This document shows, in pieces, positions 1-11,202 of a DNA stretch of 64,000 nt (position 1 is the stretch's first letter; each line of letters begins with the position of its first letter). The notes beneath the pieces are model-generated. The model saw nothing but the letters and a program-made list of their open reading frames with translations. It ran no database searches and was not told where the DNA came from. Origin of the DNA: Cymbomonas tetramitiformis. Lineage: Eukaryota > Chlorophyta > Pyramimonadophyceae > Pyramimonadales > Pyramimonadaceae. Made by a program: the position numbers and the translations under genes. The stretch covers positions 16,429-80,428 of the forward strand of contig LGRX02035255.1 of NCBI GenBank assembly GCA_001247695.2, given 5' to 3'.

Positions 1-149
1 CTTGTAGAGCCGCTGAAATCATGCAGTGCAGCCTTGTCTCTCCTCGTTAGCAGGTACAACTATTTGCTGCCCTCAACCCAAGGTTCTTGACCTAGCGCGG
101 GGTGCTACACCTGTCGGCAAGCTGCACAGTTCTGCCTAAGCCTCTGCAG

Positions 150-326
150 ATGGAATATGCGGAGCGTCTGATGAGTCACGGGGACCACAACGCAGGGAAA
201 CCAAAGAAAGGCCGCAAAAGTGGCCCAGAGGAGAATACGCCTAGCGCACCACGCCCGAGCATCGGAAAGAAGGCAAGCCACAGGCCAAACAAGCCTTTCC
301 CTTGGCCGACAATCAAATTGCTGTGA
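150..326 (+). CDS. Possible exon, basic Ser/Pro-rich peptide
   Basis: An open frame follows a good acceptor (CTCTGCAG|ATG) and runs to a TGA at 324-326. Its product is lysine/arginine-rich with GRKSGPEENTPSAPRPS-like character, similar in style to the PHD-finger gene downstream. It could be the last exon of a gene entering from the left. It could also be an upstream exon of the downstream gene, using the GTGAGC donor at 323, but that donor leaves phase 2 while the next exon at 730 needs phase 0. No family is recognised. Bases 327-729 hold no coding signal I can support. Confidence 0.3.
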   Translation: MEYAERLMSHGDHNAGKPKKGRKSGPEENTPSAPRPSIGKKASHRPNKPFPWPTIKLL

Positions 327-729
327 GCGGAAGCCTTTTCGTTTCCGCTCCAATTTCGTTTACGCTAGTTGTTTCCTGTAGTCTTCCAGCATGGGTGTCG
401 AACATCGCTCGACAGCGGACGCCCTGCAAGCCAGAGCGCTCACAGACCTCAAGGACAGCTGCTCCCCACGATGCCTTCCCTCTTTCCTGAGTTCAGGCAC
501 ACCTGCCAAAGCCGCAGTTTCTTCACCAGTGTGAGGATTCCCTTTCCGACGGTCCGAAAATACTTGTGATACATTTAGGGAAAGTCTGTGCGTAGTGTTC
601 CCTTTTTGTGCAAGCACTTGGTCCCTCAAATTGAAGCCGAGAGGCGTGGAACCACCGTGGAACTCGTGCTCCCTTAATGCGCTGACCTGCACTTGACTGA
701 GCTGTGGCGGCTCAACTGCTGAGTGGCAG

Positions 730-3700
730 AGGAAGTCCGCAGCCTCTCAAGGGGCCGCTCCTGGAGAAGCGGCGCGCCCTGCAGCTCCAGTCGCGCCCCC
801 GCCTCCACCTCCACCGCCTCCACCTCCACCACCTTCGGCTCCGAGAGCACCGTCAGGACGCGACGCACCAGCGCCGGGGGTGAAGTGCGTGGCGTCAGCC
901 GCGCCCAAGGAAAATCTGCACGCGGAGCTGTTGAAGGCAACAAAGCTGAGGCAGAGGAAAGCTCCGGAAGAGGACGGCCAGGAATTGGATGCCGCCGCTA
1001 AGCCCGTGGTGGCCGGTGTGGGAAGCGCCGGTGGAGCTCCTGGGGAATTGGATCTGGCCACGCTGATGTCGGCACGTGCCGGGCTCCGTTCCATCCGGGC
1101 GACGGCTGCAGAGCCCGAGGAGTCCCAGGCAAGGACACCCAGGGGGAGGAAATCCGTTGGCAAGGCTTCGAAGACCCCAAAGCGTGGTGCCAGCCGCAGG
1201 TCGAGCGCTTCCGCAGCAGAGGCTAAGGAGCCCGAAGCGAATGAAGAGGTGCGCATCGTGTGGATTGTCCCTCTCCATCCCAGAGAAAAATCACTTGAAC
1301 AGGAGAGGTGAATTGAGAAGACAACTCAAGAGAGAAATCACTTGAACAGGAGGTGGTTTGAGAAGACAACTCAAGAGAGAATTCACTTGAACAGGAGATG
1401 AATTGAGAGGAGAACTCAAGAGAGAATTCACTTGAACAGGAGGTGATTTGAGAAGAGAACTCAAGAGAGAACAGGAGGTGATTTGAGAAGACAACTCAAG
1501 AGAGAATTACTTGAACAGGGAGGTGATTTGAGAAGAGAACTCAAGAGAGAACAGGAGGTGATTTGAGAAGACAACTCAAGAGAGAATTACTTGAACAGGA
1601 GGTGATTTGAGAAGAGAACTCAAGAGAGAACAGGAGGTGATTTGAGAAGAGAACTCAAGAGAGAAATCACTTGAACAGGAGGTGATTTGAGAAGAGAACT
1701 CAAGAGAGAGAACACTCGAACAGGATTCCTCACGGAGGTTTCAAAGCCACTTGGTGAGCCTTGCCCTTGCTGAGGCTCTCTCGTATCAGGGAATGTGGTG
1801 GTGTTTCAGTGCACTGCTCCCATACAGCAGTTTTCATACTGCACGAGGCCCACGCTTGCAGACTGCCCGAAACTTCCCCCGGAGTTCAAGCGTAAGCCTT
1901 ACGGGCCATTTCAACTTTGGTTGGTACGCAGTTTCAGGAGGTCATGCGGGCTGCCCTTGCGACAAAGCTCCCCGTCACCCCCACAGCAGCCACTCCCACC
2001 GAGTTGGTTCCCACCGTCCTGCAAACCGCACTCGCCACGCAGCTCCCCGTCACCCCCGCGGCCGAGCACCCTACTACACTGCAGACCGCCCTCGCCACGC
2101 AGCTCCCCGTCACCCCTGCGGCCGAGCACCCTGCTACACTGCAGACCGCCCGCCACGCAGCTCCCGTCACCCCGCGCCGAGCACCCCACTGCACTGCAGA
2201 CCGCCCGCCACGCAGCTCCCGTCACCCCCGCGGCCGAGCACCCTACTACACTGCAGACCGCCCTCGCCACGCAGCTCCCCGTCACCCCTGCGGCCGAGCA
2301 CCCTACTACACTGCAGACCGCCCTCGCCACGCAGCTCCCCGTCACCCCCGTGGCCGAGCACCCTGCTACACTGCAGACCGCCCTCGCCACGCAGCTCCCC
2401 GTCACCCCCGCGGCCGAGCAGCCCTCCTTCATGTCTCCTTGCCGTAGCACATATGGCCAGGCGAGCACCCCGCGGCCTTCCGGGAGGACCTCTGGGAAAC
2501 GATCCCGCCAGGAGGAGCCGGCGGAAGAGGAGCCTCAGACGGAGCAGGTGGTGGAGAGTACTAAAGAGAGCTCTGCGATGAAGCCCGCCTGCTCGCAGAG
2601 CATGCCACGGTCCTCCCTGAGGAAGAGCCTCGGCGCCACCTGCGACGAGGTCAGCCGCCCCTCGCCCACGGGACACATGCAAAGCTGACAGGCAGTTCCA
2701 TGGGGCCGAGTGTCAGTTTTCTCGACGAGCTGTTTTGGGGGGCTAGCTGTCTTCAGGCTCTCTCCACTCAAGCCTTCACAGATGTAGCCCTCTGGGGTCA
2801 ATGGATGCCCCTGGCTGATTATGTCTGCCGGATATGTGTGGAGCTGTGCCTGACGGCTGAGCCATGACCGAGGAGCGCTGTGTGTGGCTCTTCGTGCGCT
2901 TCAGGGTACGTCACGGCGTGCATCTGTGCTCTGTGTGGGGGAGGGGGCGCCCTGATGGGGGGGGGAGTCGCCCTGTACATGCAGGGCGGTGAAGAGTCGG
3001 GGAAGACACCGCAGACAAAACCGAAACGCCGCAAGTCAGTGACGTTCAACCTGCCTCCGCCTGCCCTAGAGCTGCACATGGAGTCTCCCGCGGTGGGTAC
3101 CTCGATGCTGCATCGCGCAACCCCTGCCAACAAAGTCCCACCCCCGGCGCTTGAGGACGACGAGGATGTTGCCCAGGAGGCCGAGCAGCCGCTGTCACGC
3201 GAAGGTGAGTACCTCACGTGCCCCCCTTGCTGTGGACCACCTCTTGGAGGCTCCGCCGGCTTAGGTATGCATATCGTTTTGCAATGGCAGCCGTGTATCG
3301 CCCGCTGGGTGCTCACAGCTGCTGAAGCCTGAAGATTAGCAGGGACGTTGTTTCGCATCTCGTGACGCGCGATCACGTGTACAGCATCCCTGCCGCGCCT
3401 CGGGCATCTTGGGACTACCTCCCACTCTTCACACTATCTGAGCCGTCAGTGCTATCTGGATTCCCCGGGCGCTGAAGCTGTCCAATGGGGGAGGGGGGGG
3501 CGAGACGTCGCAGAGTCGCCGACACTGCCGGCCATGTCGCAGTCGTTGGTCATGCCGGGGCAAGGCATGCATCTGCGCTTCGACTCCCCGGCGAACGAGA
3601 GCTCCCAGCAGCCGAGCGTGGATAACACGGGGATCGGTCAGGAGTTGCGAGAGGACTCCGCGACGACGACCGGATCCGTGAAGCCGAACCGCACTTGCAG

Positions 3701-6700
3701 CACCGCGGACTCCAAGAGGAGCCCTCCGTCCACATCGCAGCCAGCCGCCACGCCATGTGCGCACGAGGCCGGTTCCGGCGGGGAAGCTGTGGAGGCTCTG
3801 CAGGCGCAGCTTGCTTCCCTTCAGCAGCAGCATCAGGCACGCGACTACCTCTCCCCTTGTTTTACAGCCTTCCGATATTTTCCCCCGCCCTGTCCATGCT
3901 GCCTCACACTGAGATAGCGCGGACTGAACTTTTCATGCTCCTTTTCGGTGGGGCCGAGTCGGATGAGGAGATGCTTTTTGTTTTGTGCCCTTTGGGGAGG
4001 AAGAGGCCGTAACCACAGTCCCATGTTGCTCTCACGTCTGCCCACGTGTCGTGGGGCATGCGGGATGTACGTGCGACAGGGGATGGCGAAGGCATAGGAT
4101 GATTGGGTGGATGGTGGACATGTGCAGGTTGAGATCAAGCGGCAGCGCAGAAGGGCGTTGGCGCGAGCAGCCACCGCAGCAGACAAGATGAAGAAGGCGC
4201 TGAACGCCCGCAAAATGCTCACGCGCAAACTGAAGAGGGCCAACTCCCAAGTCAACAAGCTCCGTGCCCGTGCTGCCTCGGTGTCCGGGATCTCTGCCCC
4301 CCAGACTGCCTCCGTGGCCGTGGGAATGACTCCAGCCCCCAAGAACTGCAGCATGGCCATCGGCACCACCCCCATTACAGCCAAGACCTGTGCCAGCATG
4401 GCCATCGGCACCACCCCAGTCGCCCCTAAAGCCTTCACCACCGCGGCGGCCGGCACCACCCCTGTTGCCCCTAAGACCTACACCACCGCGGCGGCCGGCA
4501 CCACCCCTGTCGCCCTAAGACCTACACCACCGCGGCGGCCGGCACCACCCCTGTCGCCCTAAGACCTACACCACCGCGGCGGCCGGCACCACCCCTGTCG
4601 CCCCTAAGGCCTACACCACTGCGGCCGCCGGCACCACCCCTGTCGCCCCTAAGGCCTACACCACTGCGGCCGCCGGCACCACCCCCGCTGCAAAGACCTG
4701 TGACGTGGCAGTGGGCATGACCCCTGGTCGCAATGAGGTCATGCCCGTCATCAACATCAACATCGAGGCAGCGCCCTGCAGTGATGCAGAGATGTCGCCC
4801 GAGACAGACCTGCAGGCCGAGAAGACTACTGGGATGTCCGAGGTAGGAGCCTCGAGTTTCCTGGGATTTGGGCATGGGCAAAGAGGCTTTTGGCAGATTT
4901 TGCGCACATCCCAACAAATGTCCTTCTCATTTCATTTTTGGCCATCCAATCCAGAGGCTTGTTGTGACTGCCCATGTGGCGCTGTATGACTATGCCTCAC
5001 CAGGAGTTTCATGATGCAGGCCCAAGAAGCTGGAGACAAACTAGTGAGCGCCAGGCCGGATGAGGCATCGGTGGAGGCTGCTGGACTCCCCGCGGTTTTA
5101 GAAGAAGAGTCAAATGGAAGAGTAGCTGCCGAGGAGTCCCCAGAGGCCACAACGGTGGATGAATGCATGGTGTGCGGTGACCATGATGGTCAGCAGACAC
5201 TCCTGCTGTGTGATGGCTGCGACAACATGTGCCACCTTGGGTGCTGCAAGCCGAAGCTGCGTAAGGTGCCTTCCGGCGACTGGTTCTGTGCAACGTGCAA
5301 GCTTGCGCGAGGTGCGGCCCAAAAACTCCCAGAAATGTGTGGTGTTCCCGCCTTGCCTGTTGATGTTCACCACTTAGAGTTGCACCGCCTGGAACCTGTA
5401 AGATGGGTCAATCTGATGTGGGAATGCCAATGGGTTCAGGCGCGAAGAAGGAGCCTGCACGAGCTGCTGCCCGTCGCACCTCAGTGCCCCAGAAGGAGAG
5501 CGCTGTCTTGGAGCCCGAGGCCATGGATGCTGAGGAGGACGTGGCCAGAGTGGAGTCTGCGGAGAACAAGGAAGCGTCGCCGGCTCCGGTGAGTGCGCGA
5601 GGACGTCGGCGCTCCATGGTGCCAGAGCAGACGGCACCGTGCCCGGAGAAGGATGATGCCAAGGAGGTGGCCATGGGAGCACGCAAGGCATCTCGACAGA
5701 AGTCGGTTGCGGCGGCCCCAGTGCCCATGGTCGAGGTACCGATTGAATCGGAGACGAACCCAGATGAGCAGCCGGAGGAGCAGGTGGTGGCTGTAGTGGG
5801 CAAGTCTTCGCGGCGGAAGTCGGTTTCGGCGGCCCCAGTGGCCATGGTCGAGGCACCGATTGAATCGGAGACGAAGCCAGATGAGCAGCCGGAGGAGCAG
5901 GTGGTGGCTGTAGTGGGCAAGTTCGCGGCGGAAGTCGGTTTCGCGGCTCCAGTGGCCATGGTCGAGGCACCGACTGAATCGGAGACGAACCCAGATGAGC
6001 AGCCGGAGGGAGCAGGTGGTGGCTGTAGTGGGTCTTCGCGGCGGAAGTCGGTTGCGGCAGCCCCGGTGGCCATGGTCGAGGCACCGATTGAATCGGAGAC
6101 GAACCCAGATGCGCAGCCCGAGGAGCAGGTGGTGGCTGTAGTGGGCAAGTCTTCTCGGCGGAAGTCGGTTGCGGCGGCCCCAGTGGCCATGGTCGAGGCG
6201 CCGATTGAATCGGAGACGAACCCAGATGAGCAGCCGGAGGAGCAGGTGGTGGCTGGGTAGTGGGCAAGTTCGGGCGGAAGTCGGCGCGCAGCCCCAGTGG
6301 CCATGGTCGAGGCACCGATTGAATCGGAGACGAAGCCAGATGCGCAGCCGGAGGTGCAGGTGGTGGCTGTAGTGGGCAAGTCTTCGCGGCGGAAGTCGGT
6401 TGCTGCGGCCGTGGTGGAGGCGCCATCTGAGGTGGACATGAGCACGAAGCAGGAGCCCGAAGAGGAGGAAGCAGAAGCTCCCGCCAAGAAGTCCAGGCGG
6501 TATGTGCTGCTCTTGGCTTCCCATGCGGAGCCGCTTCCTACTGTGGTTCCACCTGCTTATGTCTCGTCATGCGGTCAAGCTGCGTACAGTGTTCCGTGAA
6601 TAACTGTGATGAAAAATATGGACGGACACGGAGGCAATTCGCTCCAATGCGAGAGTCGGCTGTTTGTGCCGTTAGCCCATGACCCGGTGATGTGCACACT

Positions 6701-7185
6701 TTCTGAGGGCCCCAGAACTTTCAACATGACACGTGCATCGTTTCCAGCAAGTTTGGCATGCCCTAGTTCAGGAGGCCCAGTGGGTGACCTTTGCACTGTG
6801 GACGCTTTGTGAACACCTGAGCGCTGTGCTCGTCGGAAGAGCATGGTGGGTCAAGCAAGCTCTGTGCCCAGGTAACAAGGGGGGGCGCGAGATCACTTTT
6901 CAGGACGGTTGCCAAGAGCTCGATGGAGGAAGAGCCGGAGCCTAAGGCCACGGCTACTCGCCGTGGGCGTGCTGGGAAGGTGAGCAATATACAACTCTGT
7001 GTGTGTGGCTCAGATGACAAAATCCCTTGAATGGTAATGCGAGTTCTGAGTGATGAATTTTAAGATTTCATCTTAACAATTTTCGATGCTGAGAGTTCAT
7101 AATGTTTTGCACATCTGTGCAGGAAACACAGCCCACACAGCCGGAAGGACGTGTCACACGAAGGAGTGCTCGATCACGTGCCTAG
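730..7185 (+). CDS. PHD-finger, phosphosite-repeat protein, multi-exon (5' end open)
   Basis: Nine exons join in phase: 730-1248, 1938-2649, 2985-3204, 3514-3836, 4128-4842, 5020-5311, 5440-6499, 6904-6979, 7123-7185 (TAG). The product is about 1,325 residues. In order it shows a polyproline run, RKS/RRS sites (GRKSVGK, SRRSSAS), a 20-residue repeat, a KRRKSVTF stretch matching the PP1-docking RVxF pattern, and a coiled coil continuous across the 3836/4128 junction. Then come a 15-residue TTPVAPK repeat, one C4HC3 PHD finger, about six 39-residue RRKSV repeats, and a basic tail with an RGR core (TRRGRAGK). PHD fingers read histone H3 tails and RRKS sites suit Aurora-type kinases, so a chromatin or chromosome-surface role is inferred. 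No orthologue is recognised. Frame-breaking indels sit in each coding repeat. The intron at 3837 is GC-AG. The true start is not identified. Confidence 0.62.
1290..1725 (+). repeat. Intronic minisatellite, 45/35-bp units
   Basis: Tandem copies of a purine-rich unit (core ACTTGAACAGGAGGTGA ... CTCAAGAGAGA) fill most of the intron 1249-1937. Full units are about 45 bp; a shortened version of about 35 bp lacks the ATTCACTT segment and alternates with full ones. Being intronic, it need not keep frame. Confidence 0.85.
2038..2420 (+). repeat. Coding tandem repeat, 60 bp (20 aa)
   Basis: Units of 60 bp encode ALATQLPVTPAAEHPTTLQT. Two units near 2150-2215 are 55 and 57 bp long. The 55-bp unit shifts the frame, so upstream and downstream parts of this exon read in different frames. 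Losses fall in C-rich runs, which suggests consensus error or real decay. Confidence 0.85.
3033..3047 (+). other. Candidate PP1-docking motif KSVTF
   Basis: Inside the exon 2985-3204 the protein reads KRRKSVTFN. K-S-V-T-F fits the general [RK]x(0-1)[VI]x[FW] protein phosphatase 1 docking pattern and overlaps a basic RRKS kinase-type site. The match is by pattern only. Confidence 0.4.
4330..4690 (+). repeat. Coding tandem repeat, 45 bp (15 aa)
   Basis: Units encode AGTTPVAPKTYTTAA and variants, rich in TP dipeptides. Two units (about 4500-4590) read GTCGCCCTAAG instead of GTCGCCCCTAAG, each one C short. Together they move the frame by two, matching the frame of the rest of the exon. Confidence 0.85.
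5164..5298 (+). other. PHD zinc finger
   Basis: C4HC3 ligands are spaced as in PHD fingers: ECMVC, LLLCDGC, MCHLGC, WFCATC. The conserved aromatic two residues before the third cysteine pair is present (DWFC). It lies in exon 5020-5311. Confidence 0.9.
5683..6412 (+). repeat. Coding tandem repeat, 117 bp (39 aa)
   Basis: About six copies of a 39-residue unit starting KSSRRKSVAAAPVAMVEAP and ending EEQVVAVVG. Each has one basic RRKS site and an acidic tail. Indels at about 5925, 6008, 6027 and 6248 throw single units out of frame and create a TAG at 6258. The net shift over the exon is zero. Confidence 0.85.
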
Positions 7186-7426
7186 AATCTTTGGTGTGTG
7201 CTTCTAGTTATGGCTGATGTCGGTCACATGCACATATGGTGTCAGTGACTTTCATGAGATGAAAGCGAAGTTCAGGTGGACGACTTCTTGACGGTCTCCG
7301 ATTGAGTTTTGCAATTATGTATTCAGCTGCCTATGCACACTTACATATTTCTTTGTAGGCGTGCTGGACATCTATTTAGCTGCTAGCACAAGGCTGTTAG
7401 GATATCGGCTGTGCTTAGTGTATTTC

Positions 7427-7435
7427 TGTAATAAA
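7427..7435 (+). terminator. Polyadenylation signal, TGTAATAAA
   Basis: TGTAA (the green-algal type signal) overlaps AATAAA about 240 bases after the TAG of the PHD gene, inside an AT-rich 3' untranslated stretch. Confidence 0.55.
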
Positions 7436-10400
7436 GTCCATGTTATTTGTTTTATCGTTGGTTGATAGGTTGCTGGTTAACAGGTAGGATGCCATTGGAG
7501 CGTTATAGAAAGGTAGCTGCTATTTTTGAGCAATGTGATCACGTTGCCAGTGTGTCATGTTGTAACAGATAAATTGAAGTATCGGAATATCAATACCAAT
7601 CAATGACCAGTTTGCAAATATCTGGATCATCGCTATCTGTTGATTTATGAAATATAAACATTGATCCATTGAGTGTACGGAATCTGAGATATGATGATTA
7701 TCAATGTCCGTCGATTGGTGTGTAATGGGGCCGAGTGGAAAGGGATACATCGGATCATAGATATAATCGACAAAAGTATTCGCGAACTTGGGTGTCGATG
7801 CATGATTGGCAATTAAATATCGCGACCCAGTCCATGTTTAAAAACAGGGAACTCGTCAGATCATAAGTTATGCGTTTGGCACTTGCATATTTTGGTTGCA
7901 TGTGAACACAGTAACATGCCTTACATAACATACTCGCTTAAACCCATATTTTGATATGTCGATTGTATCTAGCAGCATCGATATCCCGATATATTGCTTT
8001 CGCATAGAGTAATATCAGTATCGATCGATATATGCACTTGCATCTTATGAACATCAATATCGTTACACGTACCAAAACATTTCAATATCGATTGATTAGA
8101 GTGAGCGAAATATCGAAATGTCGATCGATATAGCAGAGTTTGCAACCGATGCCATGCCCTGGTACATGTGCATATCGTTTAGCACGTTCCGAGTTGTATA
8201 CAATAGGTAGATATAGGCTCGGGAAAGCAAGCGATGCTAAGCGTAATTCGCGAAGGAAAATCGATTACTTTACTGATTGCGCACTGCCTCCGTTATATGC
8301 TAAGAGGCGACGAATTCGGGATACCTAATACATTTTGACTATTTCATATCGAAATCTTTGAAATTGTCTTGGGATAGCCAAATTCCACCATTTTGGTGCT
8401 GCTTGTTGGTATTGGATCGCATAATCACGACTAGTGACATACAACCCCACTTCGTTTACCCGAGAAACACTCCACGATACTCAGCCTTCGCATATGTACG
8501 TATATACTTTTATACATGTGATACGAGCTGTTGCCCACCCTAATATGGCACCTATACACATTTGCAGGTTATGCGTACTTTTGCAGTACTTTCAACCGTC
8601 TTATAAAACTATGCAGGAGAGTGAATGCCGTAATGTGAAACAAAACAGCAACACAAAAATTCCGTCCCCGAGTAGTGCGAGGTACAAATAGGTGATAGTG
8701 ACTCAGTAGCAGATATCTACCCTGGCCCACAACAAAGTAGCACCTGCATGTACCGAGCAACAGTTGTATTTTGGCCCTACTGTACGTCGCTGGCGCACTG
8801 TGCTGCACACACATCACCGATAGCGAGAGTACCATAAGACAATTTGAAATCTCAACAATCTGGTATACGGTCTATATGAAGGTTTCCAGCTGAAATCTAT
8901 ATTGCATGTTATTTCCCCACCAGAATCTGTATATTACTGCTGCCTCAACATGACATATTGCATCATTCGATGCTGCTGACTGCATAAACTTTATCATCTA
9001 CAACTTCAAACCCTTTAGTGTGCCTTCTTGCCATCAATTGGTAAAAAGGTTGCGCCAGATCCGATTTCCCGGTTGGCTAATTGCCTGACTCATTGCCCGC
9101 CTGCTGACAAGTTTAGCTCACCCACCCTTAGCGCTCCTTGTAGAGCTTTCAACCAATTCGTACGCCATCTCAAACGCAAATACTCCTCCTTTAAAACCAT
9201 TCCCCTTGAAATCTCCTTTATCTTGCCTTTTTTCTTTTTTTCTTTATGCAAGTTTCCGTCAAACCGTGTTTTGAATGCGATTCTTCCTTTGTTTTTTCCC
9301 CCCCCTTCTTCTTACTTCGTCTGCATGGCACTAATTCACCAGTCAATGGTCTCGGCAGCACTAACGTCACGTGGTGCGCATCCCATTCTCCACAGATTCA
9401 GGGCAAGCTATTTGCTGGGCTGCGCAGCAGCATTCGAATACTTCTCATCAGTTGCTGTCACAATGTTCATGGTGGCGCTCCCAGCATGAAACAGATCGCA
9501 GCCGCTTGAGATCACCACGGTGAAGGCCACAACAATAAACAAGCGACTGACGTGCCCTCCGTGTCTCTATGGAGCGGGACACCGATGCTGTTCCGCCAGG
9601 CAGGCGAGCAGCTCAAGAAAGCATGGAACGACTAACTGCAAACCGAACACAATGCCACGTGGATTGCCGGTCACTGTGCAACCGTGTTCAAAATTATGAT
9701 GACCCCCTCGTGGTTTGACATAAACACGCCTCACCGTTCATCTTGGCTTGTTTCCCCAGATTCTCTGGGGCTGAATGCCTCCGATGCTTCGATGGCCTGT
9801 AAGCACCAACTCACCGCCATCCCATTCCAGCCCATGCCCTCGCAACACCCGATGCCCAAGGGTTCTGCTCCGCCAATGAGGCCGATGAAGGCGCGTGTAG
9901 CGCTGAGAAGCATCGGTTCAGATATCTTTGGCTTCAGACCAGCGCCGCACAGCCATCAAGTTGTGTTTGTCTGAATAAAAATCCTTGGGCGCTGGTGGGA
10001 GCTCTCAGCCAGAGGCTGCGGTTAGGACCGAGGGTAGGAGGCAAGATTGGGGCTGGTAGATTCTTACGGCACCATCGGCTGCTAGGGATATGAAGCACTG
10101 TGTGATCTGAAATGAGTAATTCACGGAGCTGGTGCGCGCGGGGGCTGGGCTCACTTTTGCACAGGCGTCGATGCGGGATCGGAATTCTGGACCCAAGCCA
10201 TGACGACCCTTCTTATATAACCCAAGGTACCTGCCACAATGCGGCCCAACATTATATTTCCCCTCCAATATTTTACATTTCCCCTGCGCCTTGGCGCGCG
10301 CAACTCTGCCGAGAGCTACATGTGTAATTGCCTCTCGGAGCTCGTCATCGGAATATTCTCTCTTGAGTTTCACGCCTGCTAGCATTTTTGCTGTCCTCTC

Positions 10401-11202
10401 TTTTAGTTCTGTCCATCACCATCTTTTCAAGGGTTTTAGGCCTCTGAAGTGCTTCTCTATATCCTTTTGCTGAGTCGAGCCCCGTACTACGGCGGCAATG
10501 GTAATAGCCATTTGAGACGCATCGCAACGCTTTCGTTTATCAGCAGACTCATGTTTCTCTGAGCCTACATGGCATACGCGCGCCAAGGTGCAGGGAAAAT
10601 ATTTTAGGTTAAATATTGGAGGAATGTAGGACCCAATGTAGATCCTTGCTGGCACTCTGGCTAATTGGAATACTGCAGTGCTCCTGAATGTGAATCTAAA
10701 GGCGGGCAATTAGGCTGTGCACGCGACTGCAAGCTGAGTTCCTTCTTACAGCCGATGCATGCTCGCATTGCTCATTAAAATGCCGCCCACTCGACAGCTC
10801 TTCAATGCATCAGCCAATCAAACGGCGGAAGAGGGTCAGGTGTGACGGAAGTGCTCTTTCTCTTTTTGCCACGATGCCGATGTTGATTGGTCACAGTCAC
10901 ATACCACACCAAAACATACGCCTTTTCGAATATTCATATTTGCTTCCGACAGAATCATGCTTGTCTGGCTTTCCTGAAGACCACATGCTCGGATTCGAGC
11001 GGCAGCCCCGTCTTGCCAGCCAGCTCGCGTTTCTCGGCATCTGGTCGGGGCATTTGGCGTCGGCACTTGCATGGCATTTGGGGCATATGGCACCGCCCAC
11101 CCCCCAGAACTATGTGTGTTGTTGCTGTACTTACAAAACAGGCGTGATCCCAGGGTCGTGATCCGAGGGTCATGATCCCAGGGTCGTGATGGAGCGGGCT
11201 CC
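7436..11202. other. Intergenic stretch without a supported gene
   Basis: AT-rich sequence with scattered ATCGATAT palindromic words (about 7780-8130), then a C/T-rich part from about 9180. Short open frames here have no partner exons or recognisable motifs. Confidence 0.5.

Noticed and set aside
880..1250. WH2-like actin-binding motif (NLHAELLKATKLRQRK) after the polyproline run
   Set aside because: It lacks the usual I-x-x-G core, so the resemblance is superficial.
10005..10385. Minus-strand frame with KREYSDDELREAI, reminiscent of a Psq-type helix-turn-helix of transposases
   Set aside because: Only the first ten residues fit; the rest (VARAKAQGKCKILEGKYN) does not follow the fold, and there is no partner exon.
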